A stretch of 64,000 nucleotides of DNA from Limihaloglobus sulfuriphilus (GCF_001999965.1 NZ_CP019646.1:2108001-2172000); one strand, 5' to 3'. Counted from the stretch's first letter, positions 53,654 through 61,810 are shown. The notes: generated by a model from the sequence alone, not told the origin. Made by a program: numbers and translations.

Positions 53654-53666
53654 TAGAATCTGTGTG

Positions 53667-54563
53667 CTATTCTTTTTTCTTGAACATTCCGCCAAGGCCT
53701 TCGATTGCCTCTGATGCCTTTTTGCCTACATCTTCAGCGGCTTTGCCAATATCTTCGGCAGCTTTGCCGGCACCTTCGACAGCCTTACCGGCTTCTTCGG
53801 TTACTTTTTCCACTGACTCTGTTCCGGCCCTGAGCGCATCCTCGCCGATTTGCCCGATGGCTCCGCCCATCTGCTTAACGATTCCGTTAAGGATGGCGTT
53901 TAGAACCTTGCGAGCTATCTCGGCGTTTGAAGTTCCGCTATCGCCGCCGATGTTCTCGATTACGATCGGGTCGAGCTTGAACTTGAGTGTATCCGACTGA
54001 CCGGGAACGGGCAGAACCTTGGCATTGACCTCGGCTCCGGTAACCTCGACTTTTCCGATGCTTATCGGTTTGCTGTCTTTGGCGGGATCATCGGCCGAGG
54101 GTTCCTTGTCAGATTTTGGCAGGTTGTTAAGGATGTCCTTGATGTTGTTCTGGTTGAGACTCTTCATTTCATAAAAGATACGCAATCCGTCTATTTTGAC
54201 GCTTTTTATATGACGGGAATCCCCGCTGAGAACTTCCTTGAGGTCGAAATCAACCTGCAAATCGTCCATCTCCAGCATGTTTGCGTTGGCGTAATCCTGG
54301 GGATTGGCGATAACCAGCTTGTTGAGATTGGCGCCGCCTTTTATAGGTGCGAAATTCGCCGTTCCCAGAGTTACATCAACGCCAAGAACATAAGTTCCGC
54401 CCTTTTCTATACCGGCCTTGATGATGCTGCCGCCGAACATTTTCAGACCAACAGCAGCCACAACGACAATGATAATAATCAAGACCAGCAGTTTTGTCAG
54501 GAAACTGCTTTTCTTCTTTGGTGCCTTCTCGGCTTTTTGTTCTGTTTTCTCTTGTTCACTCAT
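53667..54563 (-). CDS. AsmA-like membrane-anchored protein
   Basis: A 298-residue protein with a Lys/Glu-rich cytoplasmic start, one membrane helix (about 22-42) and a soluble domain. The domain repeats the AsmA/DUF748 strand pattern: GVDVTLGTANFAPIKGG, LNKLVIANPQDY and IKSVKIDGLRIFYE. From about 240 the chain is an Ala/Gly/Lys amphipathic repeat (VEKVTEEAGKAVEGAGKAAE). AsmA-like proteins are thought to help lipid movement in the envelope. The gene has its own terminator and looks cellular, not phage. Confidence 0.72.
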   Translation of the reverse strand: MSEQEKTEQKAEKAPKKKSSFLTKLLVLIIIIVVVAAVGLKMFGGSIIKAGIEKGGTYVLGVDVTLGTANFAPIKGGANLNKLVIANPQDYANANMLEMDDLQVDFDLKEVLSGDSRHIKSVKIDGLRIFYEMKSLNQNNIKDILNNLPKSDKEPSADDPAKDSKPISIGKVEVTGAEVNAKVLPVPGQSDTLKFKLDPIVIENIGGDSGTSNAEIARKVLNAILNGIVKQMGGAIGQIGEDALRAGTESVEKVTEEAGKAVEGAGKAAEDIGKAAEDVGKKASEAIEGLGGMFKKKE

Positions 54564-54654
54564 ATTACTCTTCCTTTCGAAAATTAAATTGAGAAATTTC
54601 GTGTTCGTATTTTATATTGCCTGTTTCTATTTGCCTAACCTAACCGCTCCATTA

Positions 54655-54908
54655 TTCTTCACTTGTTTATCAATATTATACGAATGCCAAACAAGTGAAG
54701 AACGGCTCTGATTGCGTCATGCGATATTGCCTGAATTTTAACTTTTAAACTCATCGTAGGTCGGGCTTCCAGCCCGACACAAATTAAATTCCCCTCTCAC
54801 AGAGGGGTGCCCGAAAGACGGGGTGTTTTGCACGCTGAAGCGTGTACTCATACTAAGTAGGTCAACCGTCCTCGGTTGACATTTAAACGGCAAGCGGGGA
54901 CGCTTGCC
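54655..54908. repeat. Array of dissimilar short palindromes
   Basis: Six inverted repeats lie within 255 bp: TTCTTCACTTGTTT/AAACAAGTGAAGAA (54655-54702), GTCGGGCT/AGCCCGAC (54760-54778), CCCCTC/GAGGGG (54791-54807), CACGCT/AGCGTG (54831-54844), GTCAACC/GGTTGAC (54861-54880) and GGCAAGC/GCTTGCC (54889-54908). Loops of the last ones (TCC, GTCCTC, GTCCCC on one strand) are related. The 54909-55242 stretch beyond holds only the presumed 3' end of the IS110 element. Confidence 0.8.
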
Positions 54909-54999
54909 CTGATATGGAACGACCTTTGTCAATAGTTTTAATGAGATTATATTTACTTTTTTTTAAATTTTACATATCTTATTTTAATGACGCATGATA

Positions 55000-56440
55000 G
55001 CGTGGGATTCTTCGACGTTGATTCAGTCTGATATACGTGGATTAGCTTTTGGCCAGAGCCGACATTGAAATACTCCGTCGCAAACCTTGCTTTCTACGGG
55101 CATGAGTCAGACTTACCGATAAGGCATATCTGTCATATAGGACAATCGCAAGTGGTTTTTTCGTACCCACGCCACCATTTGTCATGTTTTTCTGTATTAA
55201 ATTTTAAATGTTTTTTTCCCAGGGTGATAAAAAGTATATGAACTAAACTTTCTGCGGCTGAGCCTGTTTTCTTGCGTAATACTGGGTTGCTGTGAACCAT
55301 ATGAACCCGGCCAGCTCTCTGGCAACTGCGATGTTGGCCTTTACCAGAATCTTGCCCCTGGCCCGAAGGTACCTGTGCCGGTAACTCAAACGCTGCCCGG
55401 CCCTGTCAGCTATTTCTATTCCCCATTGCGGCCGGCTCTCTCTACGTTTTTTAAGGGCCTTAGATGGAACATATCGATGCCGGTAGTGGTGGGCAGTTTC
55501 ATTGAGCAGCCGCCTTACCCGCTTATTGCCGGCCTTGGTTATCGGGCCTTTTTTTTCTGATTCTCCACTGGAGTCCTCTTTAGGGGTTAAACCGAGGTAT
55601 GACATAAAAGCCGGGGCTGATTCAAAACGGGCAAAATCAAAAATTTCCACCAGAATGGATATTGCCGTGATGGTCTTGATGCCGTGAAAACAACTCAAAA
55701 TACCTACCATTTCGCGGTAGTCATCCGTTTCTGCCAGCGCCTCAACACGCCGATCACACCTGTCGAGCCTTTCACAACAGTTTATGTACTGGGCGAAATA
55801 TGCCTCAAAGACTTCATTCAGGGCGGGCTCTTCGAAGTTTATACCACGCAGCCAGGTTATATGCTTATCTGTCCAGTGATTGCCCTGATGGTAAATATAG
55901 CTATGACGATTGAGAAACTTGAGTATGTGATGTTGTGCTCTCTGGACATCCTTTCGGGCTGTCTCACGAAGACGCACCAGCTCTCTATCTGCCTCCTGTT
56001 TCTCATTGGGAGCGTGAACCTCGGTCAACAGGCCCGCACTGTAGTACTCCTGAAGCTTCTTTGCGTCCCTGCGGTCTGTTTTTATACGAACTCCGGGTTT
56101 TACCGGTACCAGAGATGGGGCGATTACCGCACATTTAAAGCCCAGAGCCTCAATCCTGCGCTTGAGAGAAAAGCCGCAAACGCCGGCTTCATAGCAGAAT
56201 TCAACCGGCCCAGGTGCCTGACGGGCTATCTTTTTTACTGCCCGTTTAATATCAGAGGGCGTATTTTTGATTGTAAATTCAACAACATTATCCCGATCAG
56301 GGTATTTTATGGCAGCTTTATGTTGTTTTTTGTGTGTATCCATTCCTACATATGTTATAATATTGTTCATAACGACCGGTACCTTTCGTATTGTATGCGG
56401 CTCTGTTGCCACAGTGTAATAACCCGCGATTGGCAGGTGC
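55000..56440 (-). mobile_element. IS110-family insertion sequence (ends not determined)
   Basis: Bounded approximately by the repeat array and the 85-bp repeat. It contains one full transposase gene. IS110 elements have no terminal inverted repeats and usually make no target duplication, so ends cannot be placed from one copy. About 240 bp downstream of the transposase and 70-170 bp upstream are non-coding and could carry the bridge RNA that known IS110 members use to choose target and donor. Confidence 0.6.
55243..56370 (-). CDS. IS110-family transposase
   Basis: A 375-residue DEDD-type recombinase. The N-terminal RuvC-like domain has VGMDTHKKQHKAAI with the first Asp, and FCYEAG and IKTDRRDAKKLQEY with further acidic residues. 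The C-terminal Transposase_20 domain (about 235-330) includes FHGIKTITAISILVEI, FMSYLGLTPKEDSSGES and KAGNKRVRRLL with the catalytic Ser in the GES segment. The ATG at 56370 follows AAAGG; a GTG 42 bases upstream adds residues outside the family core. The frame is intact, so the element may be active. Confidence 0.95.
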   Translation of the reverse strand: MNNIITYVGMDTHKKQHKAAIKYPDRDNVVEFTIKNTPSDIKRAVKKIARQAPGPVEFCYEAGVCGFSLKRRIEALGFKCAVIAPSLVPVKPGVRIKTDRRDAKKLQEYYSAGLLTEVHAPNEKQEADRELVRLRETARKDVQRAQHHILKFLNRHSYIYHQGNHWTDKHITWLRGINFEEPALNEVFEAYFAQYINCCERLDRCDRRVEALAETDDYREMVGILSCFHGIKTITAISILVEIFDFARFESAPAFMSYLGLTPKEDSSGESEKKGPITKAGNKRVRRLLNETAHHYRHRYVPSKALKKRRESRPQWGIEIADRAGQRLSYRHRYLRARGKILVKANIAVARELAGFIWFTATQYYARKQAQPQKV

Positions 56441-56525
56441 TACGTACACCTTATCGCATAAACCGTAATTATCCGGCTTATGACGAGATTTGCAACCGTT
56501 GGGGCCGGTCGTTCCATATTTTCTA
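56441..56525 (-). repeat. 85-bp repeat, inverted copy 2
   Basis: Partner of 51939-52023 in opposite orientation. It begins about 70 bp upstream of the transposase ATG, so it may belong to the IS end (possible RNA-coding region) or may be a genomic repeat targeted by the IS. Six transitions separate the copies. Confidence 0.8.
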
Positions 56526-56550
56526 CGTAAATCTTAACTTTTTAAATTAT

Positions 56551-56662
56551 TAGACAGGATTTACAAGATAGACAAGATTAATTTTTTATTATATCTTTTC
56601 TTCATGTCCTTCATGCTCTTCATGGTAAATTCAAATCCTGTAAATCATGTTAATCATGTCTA
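56551..56662. repeat. MITE-like 112-bp imperfect inverted repeat
   Basis: TAGACAGGATTTACAAGAT at 56551 is answered by ATCATGTTAATCATGTCTA near 56644-56662, with CTTCATGTCCTTCATGCTC in the loop region. The outer arms are repetitive GATTTACA/TGTAAATC units. It is non-coding. The pattern is of a kind seen scattered in many genomes. Confidence 0.6.
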
Positions 56663-56695
56663 TTTGATTACTTTTAGCTATTAACTTTTAAAACT

Positions 56696-56720
56696 GAGCA
56701 AATTCGTGAATTTGCTCTAC
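56696..56720 (-). repeat. GTAGAG palindrome unit
   Basis: Minus strand GTAGAGCAAATTCACGAATTTGCTC: perfect arms GAGCAAATTC and GAATTTGCTC. It lies 25 bp after the rpiB stop codon, where it might also act as a weak terminator or an RNA-stabilising hairpin. Confidence 0.65.
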
Positions 56721-56744
56721 ACTGATGCATTTGCCTAATGCCTG

Positions 56745-57173
56745 TTACTTTTCAATCGCGTCTATTCGCGTCTGGTGCCTGCCGCCTTCAAAATCGGTGC
56801 TTAGCCACAACTCAACGATTTCTATCGCTTCTTCTATTGACATCATTCTCTGTCCCAGCGAGAGCACGTTAGCGTTGTTGTGTTCTCTTGAAAGCCGTGC
56901 CGAACGCAAATCCCAGCACAGGGCGCAGCGAATGCCGCGAACCTTGTTGGCGGTGATCGCCTCACCGTTGCCCGAACCGCCAAGCACGATTCCCCTATCA
57001 CATTTACCCTCGGCAACAGCCTCGGCGGCCGGACGGATAAAATCCGTATAGCTGCATGACTCTTCGCTGTCGGTGCCGAAATCTGCGACTTCATAGCCGC
57101 GTGATTTGAGCCATTCTTTGATGATTTCCTTATACTTGTAGCCGGCATGGTCGGACGCTAAAGCTATTTTCAT
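56745..57173 (-). CDS. rpiB: Ribose-5-phosphate isomerase B
   Basis: Interconverts ribose 5-phosphate and ribulose 5-phosphate. A 142-residue RpiB/LacAB-type protein: MKIALASDHAGYKYKE, YEVADFGTDS, CDRGIVLGGSGNGEAI with the anion-binding loop, and SREHNNANVLSLG. The catalytic Cys position is occupied as in GIRCALCWD. It is a household gene set between accessory genes; no partner enzyme of the pathway is adjacent, though rpe is in the window at 21.4 kb. Confidence 0.96.
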   Translation of the reverse strand: MKIALASDHAGYKYKEIIKEWLKSRGYEVADFGTDSEESCSYTDFIRPAAEAVAEGKCDRGIVLGGSGNGEAITANKVRGIRCALCWDLRSARLSREHNNANVLSLGQRMMSIEEAIEIVELWLSTDFEGGRHQTRIDAIEK

Positions 57174-57311
57174 ATATTACTGATTCCTTTCTGTTTTTGT
57201 TTAATTATCTTTGTACGTGTATTTTACATCGCCATTAAACACATTTCAATCAAAATACATAAAACCTGGCGCAATTAGCTTAAAGCTCTACATGTTTTTC
57301 GGTCTTTTACC

Positions 57312-58034
57312 TTACCTTAGCCGGCCGGTGAGTCTCCAGTAATAGCTGCCGCCGGTGCGAATCCTTTTGATTGCCTCTGCCGCGGCGTGGGTTGAGCATA
57401 AAAGCTGTTTTGAACGGTAACGCGACATAAAACGGCGTGACGAGCGGATTATGCGTTCACGTTTTTCACGCGGCAATCGCGGCAGGTCGTCAAGAAACGG
57501 CTCGGGATTCCAGAGCGGCTCAAGACCGAAACCGGCATCTTTAATCGCTGCCAGCAGGTTTTCTCTCTCCCTGTCGGGCTTGGCCTCAATGCGATGAAAG
57601 CCGTTTTTCTCAAACAGTGTACCAAATTGAGGCATTGCCGAGATAACCTCAATCAATGGTTTTCCTGCCGGCAGCAGTGATTCGGCGATTATCCGCGAAG
57701 CCAGCCCAAGCCCCCTGTATGCCGGATGCACGACAAGCCGGCTCAGCCGCAGTATGTTGCGGTTTATGCTCATCGCACGGGCTTTCGGATCGGTAATTTT
57801 CGCGAAATATCCCGAACACGCCTGATTCCGCCCGCGGCAGTTGAGTGTCGGTCGTGAGTAAATAATAACCGCTATCGGATATCTGGCACCGCCGGCGGTA
57901 TCATGAAACGCGAAACTGCGGGCTATAAGCCCCGGGCTGCCCGGGGCGTAATGAAACGGGCGAAGCAGGGCATAATCGCCTGGAGTTGCCTTGCGGAGCC
58001 GGATTCGACGGTGCAATTCCTCGGCTGTCTGCAT
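57312..58034 (-). CDS. GNAT acetyltransferase linked to an ABC ATPase
   Basis: A 240-residue protein with a GNAT fold (about 10-165). ILRLSRLVVHPAYRGLGLAS is motif A with the acetyl-CoA pyrophosphate loop, and VISAMPQFGTLFEKNGFHR is the C-terminal motif B. A basic C-terminal extension (EKRERIIRSSRRFMSRYRSK) suggests nucleic-acid contact. It follows the ABC ATPase gene by 62 bp. The pair resembles the two halves of COG2401 proteins (ABC ATPase fused to acetyltransferase), here split. Substrate unknown. Confidence 0.85.
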   Translation of the reverse strand: MQTAEELHRRIRLRKATPGDYALLRPFHYAPGSPGLIARSFAFHDTAGGARYPIAVIIYSRPTLNCRGRNQACSGYFAKITDPKARAMSINRNILRLSRLVVHPAYRGLGLASRIIAESLLPAGKPLIEVISAMPQFGTLFEKNGFHRIEAKPDRERENLLAAIKDAGFGLEPLWNPEPFLDDLPRLPREKRERIIRSSRRFMSRYRSKQLLCSTHAAAEAIKRIRTGGSYYWRLTGRLR

Positions 58035-58096
58035 ATGTAAACCTCCTTATTAGTTGAATTTAAATGTTTTGTGACGCGAAACCTGGTCATTCATAT

Positions 58097-58750
58097 TTAC
58101 GGCAGTTCTCGTTTTTGAAAACGTATGACCGGCTGCGATTGGGCGTTTGTGTAAATGATAATATCCGGCTTGAGAGCTTTTGCGATTTCCTCATTTGCCG
58201 AGGACAAAACAAAAGAATAGCCGTCCCTGTTCGCAAGCTCCCGAATATGCCGGCACAAAGCCGCACCACTCAAATCATCGAGGCACGAACAGAACTCATC
58301 GCAGAAAATAAGCCTTTTGCCCGATAAAATCGCCCTGCAAAGCTCAAACCGAAAACATTCGCCGCGGCTGAGCTGCTTCGGCGTAGAGAACATGGTGTAG
58401 GCCTCCCTGATTCCGCAGGCATAAAGGCTTTTCAACCTCTCAAAAACCGTGCCGCCGAGCTGGTCTATCAGCGGTCTGCCTGCCTCAGCCGGATTCGCGT
58501 CGGCCATGCACGCCAGAGGAGCGGCGGAGTAAAAAAACTCCTCAAGCAGCTGCGTCTTGCCGCTGCCGCTGGCACCGGTTATAAGACAAATATCGCCCGC
58601 ATAAATGTTTATATCCATCGCTGGGCGGATAAGACGGTCATCAAAATGGCTTTTTTTAAGACCAAAAAAGGCCGCCGCTTCAAGCCCTGAACTGCTCAAC
58701 CGCGGCGCGGCGGCATACAAAACTGATGAACGCAGGTTATACGGCTTCAT
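58097..58750 (-). CDS. ABC-type ATPase (non-transport, COG2401-like)
   Basis: A 217-residue soluble ATPase with Walker A TGASGSGKTQ near residue 60, ABC signature LSRGE near 128, Walker B RLIFCDEF near 144 and an SSANE switch. No membrane partner is coded nearby and it has no membrane helices, so it is unlikely to be a transporter. It overlaps the upstream double-HTH gene by 14 bp and precedes the GNAT gene. This points to the COG2401 class, whose function is unknown and which occurs near mobile elements. Confidence 0.85.
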   Translation of the reverse strand: MKPYNLRSSVLYAAAPRLSSSGLEAAAFFGLKKSHFDDRLIRPAMDINIYAGDICLITGASGSGKTQLLEEFFYSAAPLACMADANPAEAGRPLIDQLGGTVFERLKSLYACGIREAYTMFSTPKQLSRGECFRFELCRAILSGKRLIFCDEFCSCLDDLSGAALCRHIRELANRDGYSFVLSSANEEIAKALKPDIIIYTNAQSQPVIRFQKRELP

Positions 58751-59177
58751 TTTGGAAACTTTCGCTGATCTCTTTTCGGATTTGTGCTATAATCTGCCGG
58801 ACACGATAGATACTAAGCCCTGTTTCCTGTGCGATTTTCTGTATCGATACCCCCCGAAAGAAATATCTCCTGCCGACTTCGCGGCTGACACCTTCCATGT
58901 GCAGATGCAGCCGCATATATCCGCAGAATTCCGGGCTTTTTAGCCGGCGAAGTATCCGTTTGAACCGCCGCTGCATGGCAGCACGGGACGCACCCCTTAT
59001 CGCGGCTATTTGAGATAGACTGTAACCATCTATAAAGTATAGCCTTACGATAACCCGATCAAGTCTGTCGAGCATACGGCTCCTGCGGATTAGTTTGTTG
59101 ATATGCTCGCGATAGGCGTGCATGTGCAGGGCGGTCGAGCTGTCGAGGTACTCCATTTGCCTGTTTGTTGTACTCAT
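58737..59177 (-). CDS. Sigma-70 region 4-like regulator with two HTH segments
   Basis: A 146-residue protein with two helix-turn-helix units. The first (about 38-78) contains DRVIVRLYFIDGYSLSQIAA and RGASRAAMQRRFKRILRRL, much like sigma factor region 4. The second (about 103-140) contains GVSIQKIAQETGLSIYRVRQ. It has no region 2, so it is probably not a full sigma factor but a late-gene-type activator, as in phages. It is the first gene of the unit with the ABC ATPase and GNAT. GGAGG stands before the ATG. A palindrome overlapping its promoter suggests autoregulation. Confidence 0.75.
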   Translation of the reverse strand: MSTTNRQMEYLDSSTALHMHAYREHINKLIRRSRMLDRLDRVIVRLYFIDGYSLSQIAAIRGASRAAMQRRFKRILRRLKSPEFCGYMRLHLHMEGVSREVGRRYFFRGVSIQKIAQETGLSIYRVRQIIAQIRKEISESFQNEAV

Positions 59178-59207
59178 GTTGAGCCTCCATCTTACATCAT
59201 CTATTGA

Positions 59208-59246
59208 ATTATATAACTGTACGTCAGTGTTAGATATTTATCTAAC
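59208..59246 (-). promoter_or_regulatory. Promoter and operator-like palindrome of the HTH-ABC-GNAT operon
   Basis: On the minus strand TATAAT (59208-59213) has no good -35 box. In its place the palindrome GTTAGATA/TATCTAAC (59229-59246, two-base centre) lies. A regulator bound there would act as activator or repressor; the operon's own HTH protein is the obvious candidate. Confidence 0.5.
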
Positions 59247-60287
59247 AGAATGAAGTTTACACAAAACACAATCAGGGTGCAATAACTTTTTTAGGTTTTT
59301 TTTTGGTTTTTTTTAAAATTCCACCCCATTACCCAGGCTAAATAGGCGATAAATGATGTATATGTTTTGGAACTATAAAACCACCCAACAAAAAAAGCCT
59401 GCACAATGCGATATAAGAGCTTTAATTGCAAACACTTAAAAAACCGCATTGACAAGAGGCCTATTTGAGCATAAAATATTGACTGAAAAGTTAAAAATTT
59501 ACAGATTATTTAAAACAAATTTCGCCTTTTAATGGTATTTATAAGTGTTCTGTAAATTATTGTGTGATGAAACTAATTCGGAGGAATTCATGTACGATTT
59601 CTCGATTTATAAACCATTGCTTGTCCAGCTTAAGGTTTACATTTAGTTTGTGCTTGATGTAGAGCGTTGCTCGTTTGAGAGCAGCTTTTTCAATACAAAG
59701 ATTTAAGAATTCAGCATAGGTTTTGCCGCTATGGCTCTCTGATGCGGAGAAAGTATCTTCTAAGAGCCGTCAGCGGGAACCTATTTTACAAATAAATAGC
59801 CGGAAAGTATTCCTGCAAGAATGTGCGGACGTTGACGCAGCGTCTGCGCCGGAAGTTCCAACCTTCCGGTTTCAAGAAACCGAGGGTGATGAGGCTTCCT
59901 TGAAACCTTCCCTGGCAGGAAGAAGTGGCGGTAGAAATCGACTTGCCTTGCCGTTCAACTGCGAACGGCTTTTCGGGGTTCAGCCCTTATCTACCGCCGT
60001 TCCGGTTGCGTTTTATGGTTTAAGGTTAAACATAAGACCAAGATAACCAAAACTGGAGCAAAAAATTTTCTGATTTATTTTTGCATGCGCAAACACAGCG
60101 TATGGAGCAAATTCACAGATTGGCTCTGATATTTCTCCTCCTGCCCCCCCCTTTAGAGAAAATTTATGAATTTTCTCTACAATATTGCCCCACATCAATA
60201 TTCAAAGAAATTTTACTTGCCTTGTAATGTATATTGTCTTTAATAGAATTGGAATGTAGTATAGTTTAATAACAGAATGTAGAAACA
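59247..60287. other. Gene-poor accessory interval with palindromes
   Basis: About 1 kb without a convincing gene. At 59590-59646 an 18-codon frame (MYDFSIYKPLLVQLKVYI) follows a strong GGAGG site and may be a peptide or a truncated gene start. At 59849-59907 is a cluster of palindromes (CCGGAAG/CTTCCGG, GGTTTC/GAAACC, GGTTTCAAG/CTTGAAACC). At 60103-60130 there is a degenerate GAGCAAATTC unit. The hom promoter must lie at the right end, but no good match was found. The region could be a decayed insertion. Confidence 0.5.
60154..60179. repeat. TAGAG palindrome unit
   Basis: TAGAGAAAAT and ATTTTCTCTA arms around a short centre; read on the minus strand it begins GTAGAG and ends CTC like the units at 3114, 52021 and 56696, but with different arm sequence. 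Confidence 0.6.
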
Positions 60288-61619
60288 ATGGGTAAAAACT
60301 TCGAAAAAAAAATCAGAATAGGAATCATCGGTTTTGGCACGGTCGGCTGCGGCACGGCTAAGATTCTGCTTGAAAACCGTGAAAATATCCTCAAAAAAAC
60401 CGGTCTTGACCTGGAACTTGTAAAGGTTGCAGATTTGGACATAACAACTCCGCGTGAAATCGAGCTCCCCGCGGGTATGCTGACTGATAACACAAACGAG
60501 ATAATCGAAGATGACTCGATTGATCTGGGCATTGAGCTTATAGGCGGAACGACCGCGGCAAAAACCATCATAGAGAAGCTGCTCAAAAAAGGCAAAGGCG
60601 TAGTAACCGCCAACAAGGCCCTTCTGGCCAAGCACGGCATAGAGCTGTTCCGCCTGGCACGAGAAAACGAAACTTTCATCTCCTATGAAGCCAGTTGTGC
60701 CGGCGGGATACCTATCGTGCTGGCTCTTCGCAGCGGTCTGGCCGCCAATAATATCGAGGGCATCTACGGCATTCTCAACGGAACCTGCAACTTTATCCTT
60801 ACCAGCATGGCGGTTGAGAACAAGGATTTCCCCGTCGCTCTCAAAGAAGCCCAGGAAAAAGGCTACGCCGAGGCAGACCCAACTCTCGACATCAACGGCG
60901 GCGACAGCGGACACAAGATCGCGATTCTGGCAAGCATCGCGTTTGGATATGAAATTTCGTTCGATGATGTTCGTGTCAGCGGCATAGAAAATATTTCTAT
61001 ACAAGACATAAATTACGGCTTGGAAATGGGTTATGTTCTCAAGCTGCTTGCCGTGGCCCAGCGTGATGCCGGCGACGGAATATCGCTGCGTGTGATGCCG
61101 GCCTTTATCAGCAAGACTGACCAGCTCGCCGGCGTCAGCGGCCCGTTCAACGCGGTTAGCGTATTTGGCGATGCCGTCGGCCAGACAATGTACTACGGCC
61201 GGGGAGCGGGAATGATGCCCACAGCCAGTGCGATTATCGCTGATGTAATAGAAGCCGGCCTGGGCAACGCAAAGCGGAGTTTCGAGGCGATGAAACTGCG
61301 AAGCCGCGAAGAGTTCCTCGAACACAGGGCTGATCCGGACGAAATCGAAAGCCGCTTTTATATCCGACTTCTGGCTCTTGACAAGCCGGGCGTATTCTCG
61401 AAGCTCTCCGAAGTGCTTGGCAAAAACGGCATAAGCATCTCCGGCGCACTTCAGCATGAGGGACGCGGGCCCAATAATACCGTACCGGTGATTATAACCA
61501 CTCACCTGACAAAGCTCTCTGCCATTAACAAGTCGATTGAGCAGATACAATCACTCTCTGTGATAGAAGGCTGCCCGACATGTATCCAGATAGCCGAGCT
61601 GCCCGAAGATACGGATTAA
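60288..61619 (+). CDS. hom: Homoserine dehydrogenase with ACT domain
   Basis: NAD(P)-dependent reduction of aspartate semialdehyde to homoserine. A 443-residue protein: GFGTVGCGTAKILL for the dinucleotide, VTANKALLAKHG, SYEASCAGGIPI, GILNGTCNFILT and the catalytic Lys region YAEADPTLDINGGDSGHK. A C-terminal ACT domain (about 360-440, RLLALDKPGVFSKL) indicates feedback control, typically by threonine. It begins an aspartate-family cluster with apgM and lysC. Confidence 0.97.
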   Translation: MGKNFEKKIRIGIIGFGTVGCGTAKILLENRENILKKTGLDLELVKVADLDITTPREIELPAGMLTDNTNEIIEDDSIDLGIELIGGTTAAKTIIEKLLKKGKGVVTANKALLAKHGIELFRLARENETFISYEASCAGGIPIVLALRSGLAANNIEGIYGILNGTCNFILTSMAVENKDFPVALKEAQEKGYAEADPTLDINGGDSGHKIAILASIAFGYEISFDDVRVSGIENISIQDINYGLEMGYVLKLLAVAQRDAGDGISLRVMPAFISKTDQLAGVSGPFNAVSVFGDAVGQTMYYGRGAGMMPTASAIIADVIEAGLGNAKRSFEAMKLRSREEFLEHRADPDEIESRFYIRLLALDKPGVFSKLSEVLGKNGISISGALQHEGRGPNNTVPVIITTHLTKLSAINKSIEQIQSLSVIEGCPTCIQIAELPEDTD

Positions 61620-61810
61620 AAGCAGGCATAAGGCGTTAGAGAGAACCCCGATGAATCGCAACACGCGGGTTATCAGGATTTGAGATTTGAAATTATAAAG
61701 AGAAATTTTGTAAAAAAATAAAAACAACCTGTTTATAATCCGGTATAATACAAATTCCGGATAAACATTTAGCTGATTATTCAAACACCGAAATTTTGAA
61801 AAACAATACT

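Noticed and set aside
54655-54908. CRISPR array
   Set aside because: Palindromes differ from one another and spacing is irregular; there is no repeated direct repeat and no cas gene.
58097-58750. ABC transporter ATPase
   Set aside because: No permease gene nearby; coupling with GNAT and HTH genes and the COG2401-like context indicate a soluble, non-transport ATPase.
51939-60287. A complete prophage
   Set aside because: Only a terminase and phage-like regulator genes are seen; no integrase, portal, capsid, tail or lysis genes, and household genes (rpiB) are interspersed.
60240-61550. Long minus-strand open frame of 436 codons opposite hom
   Set aside because: It mirrors the hom coding sequence, lacks a ribosome site and has no recognisable domain.
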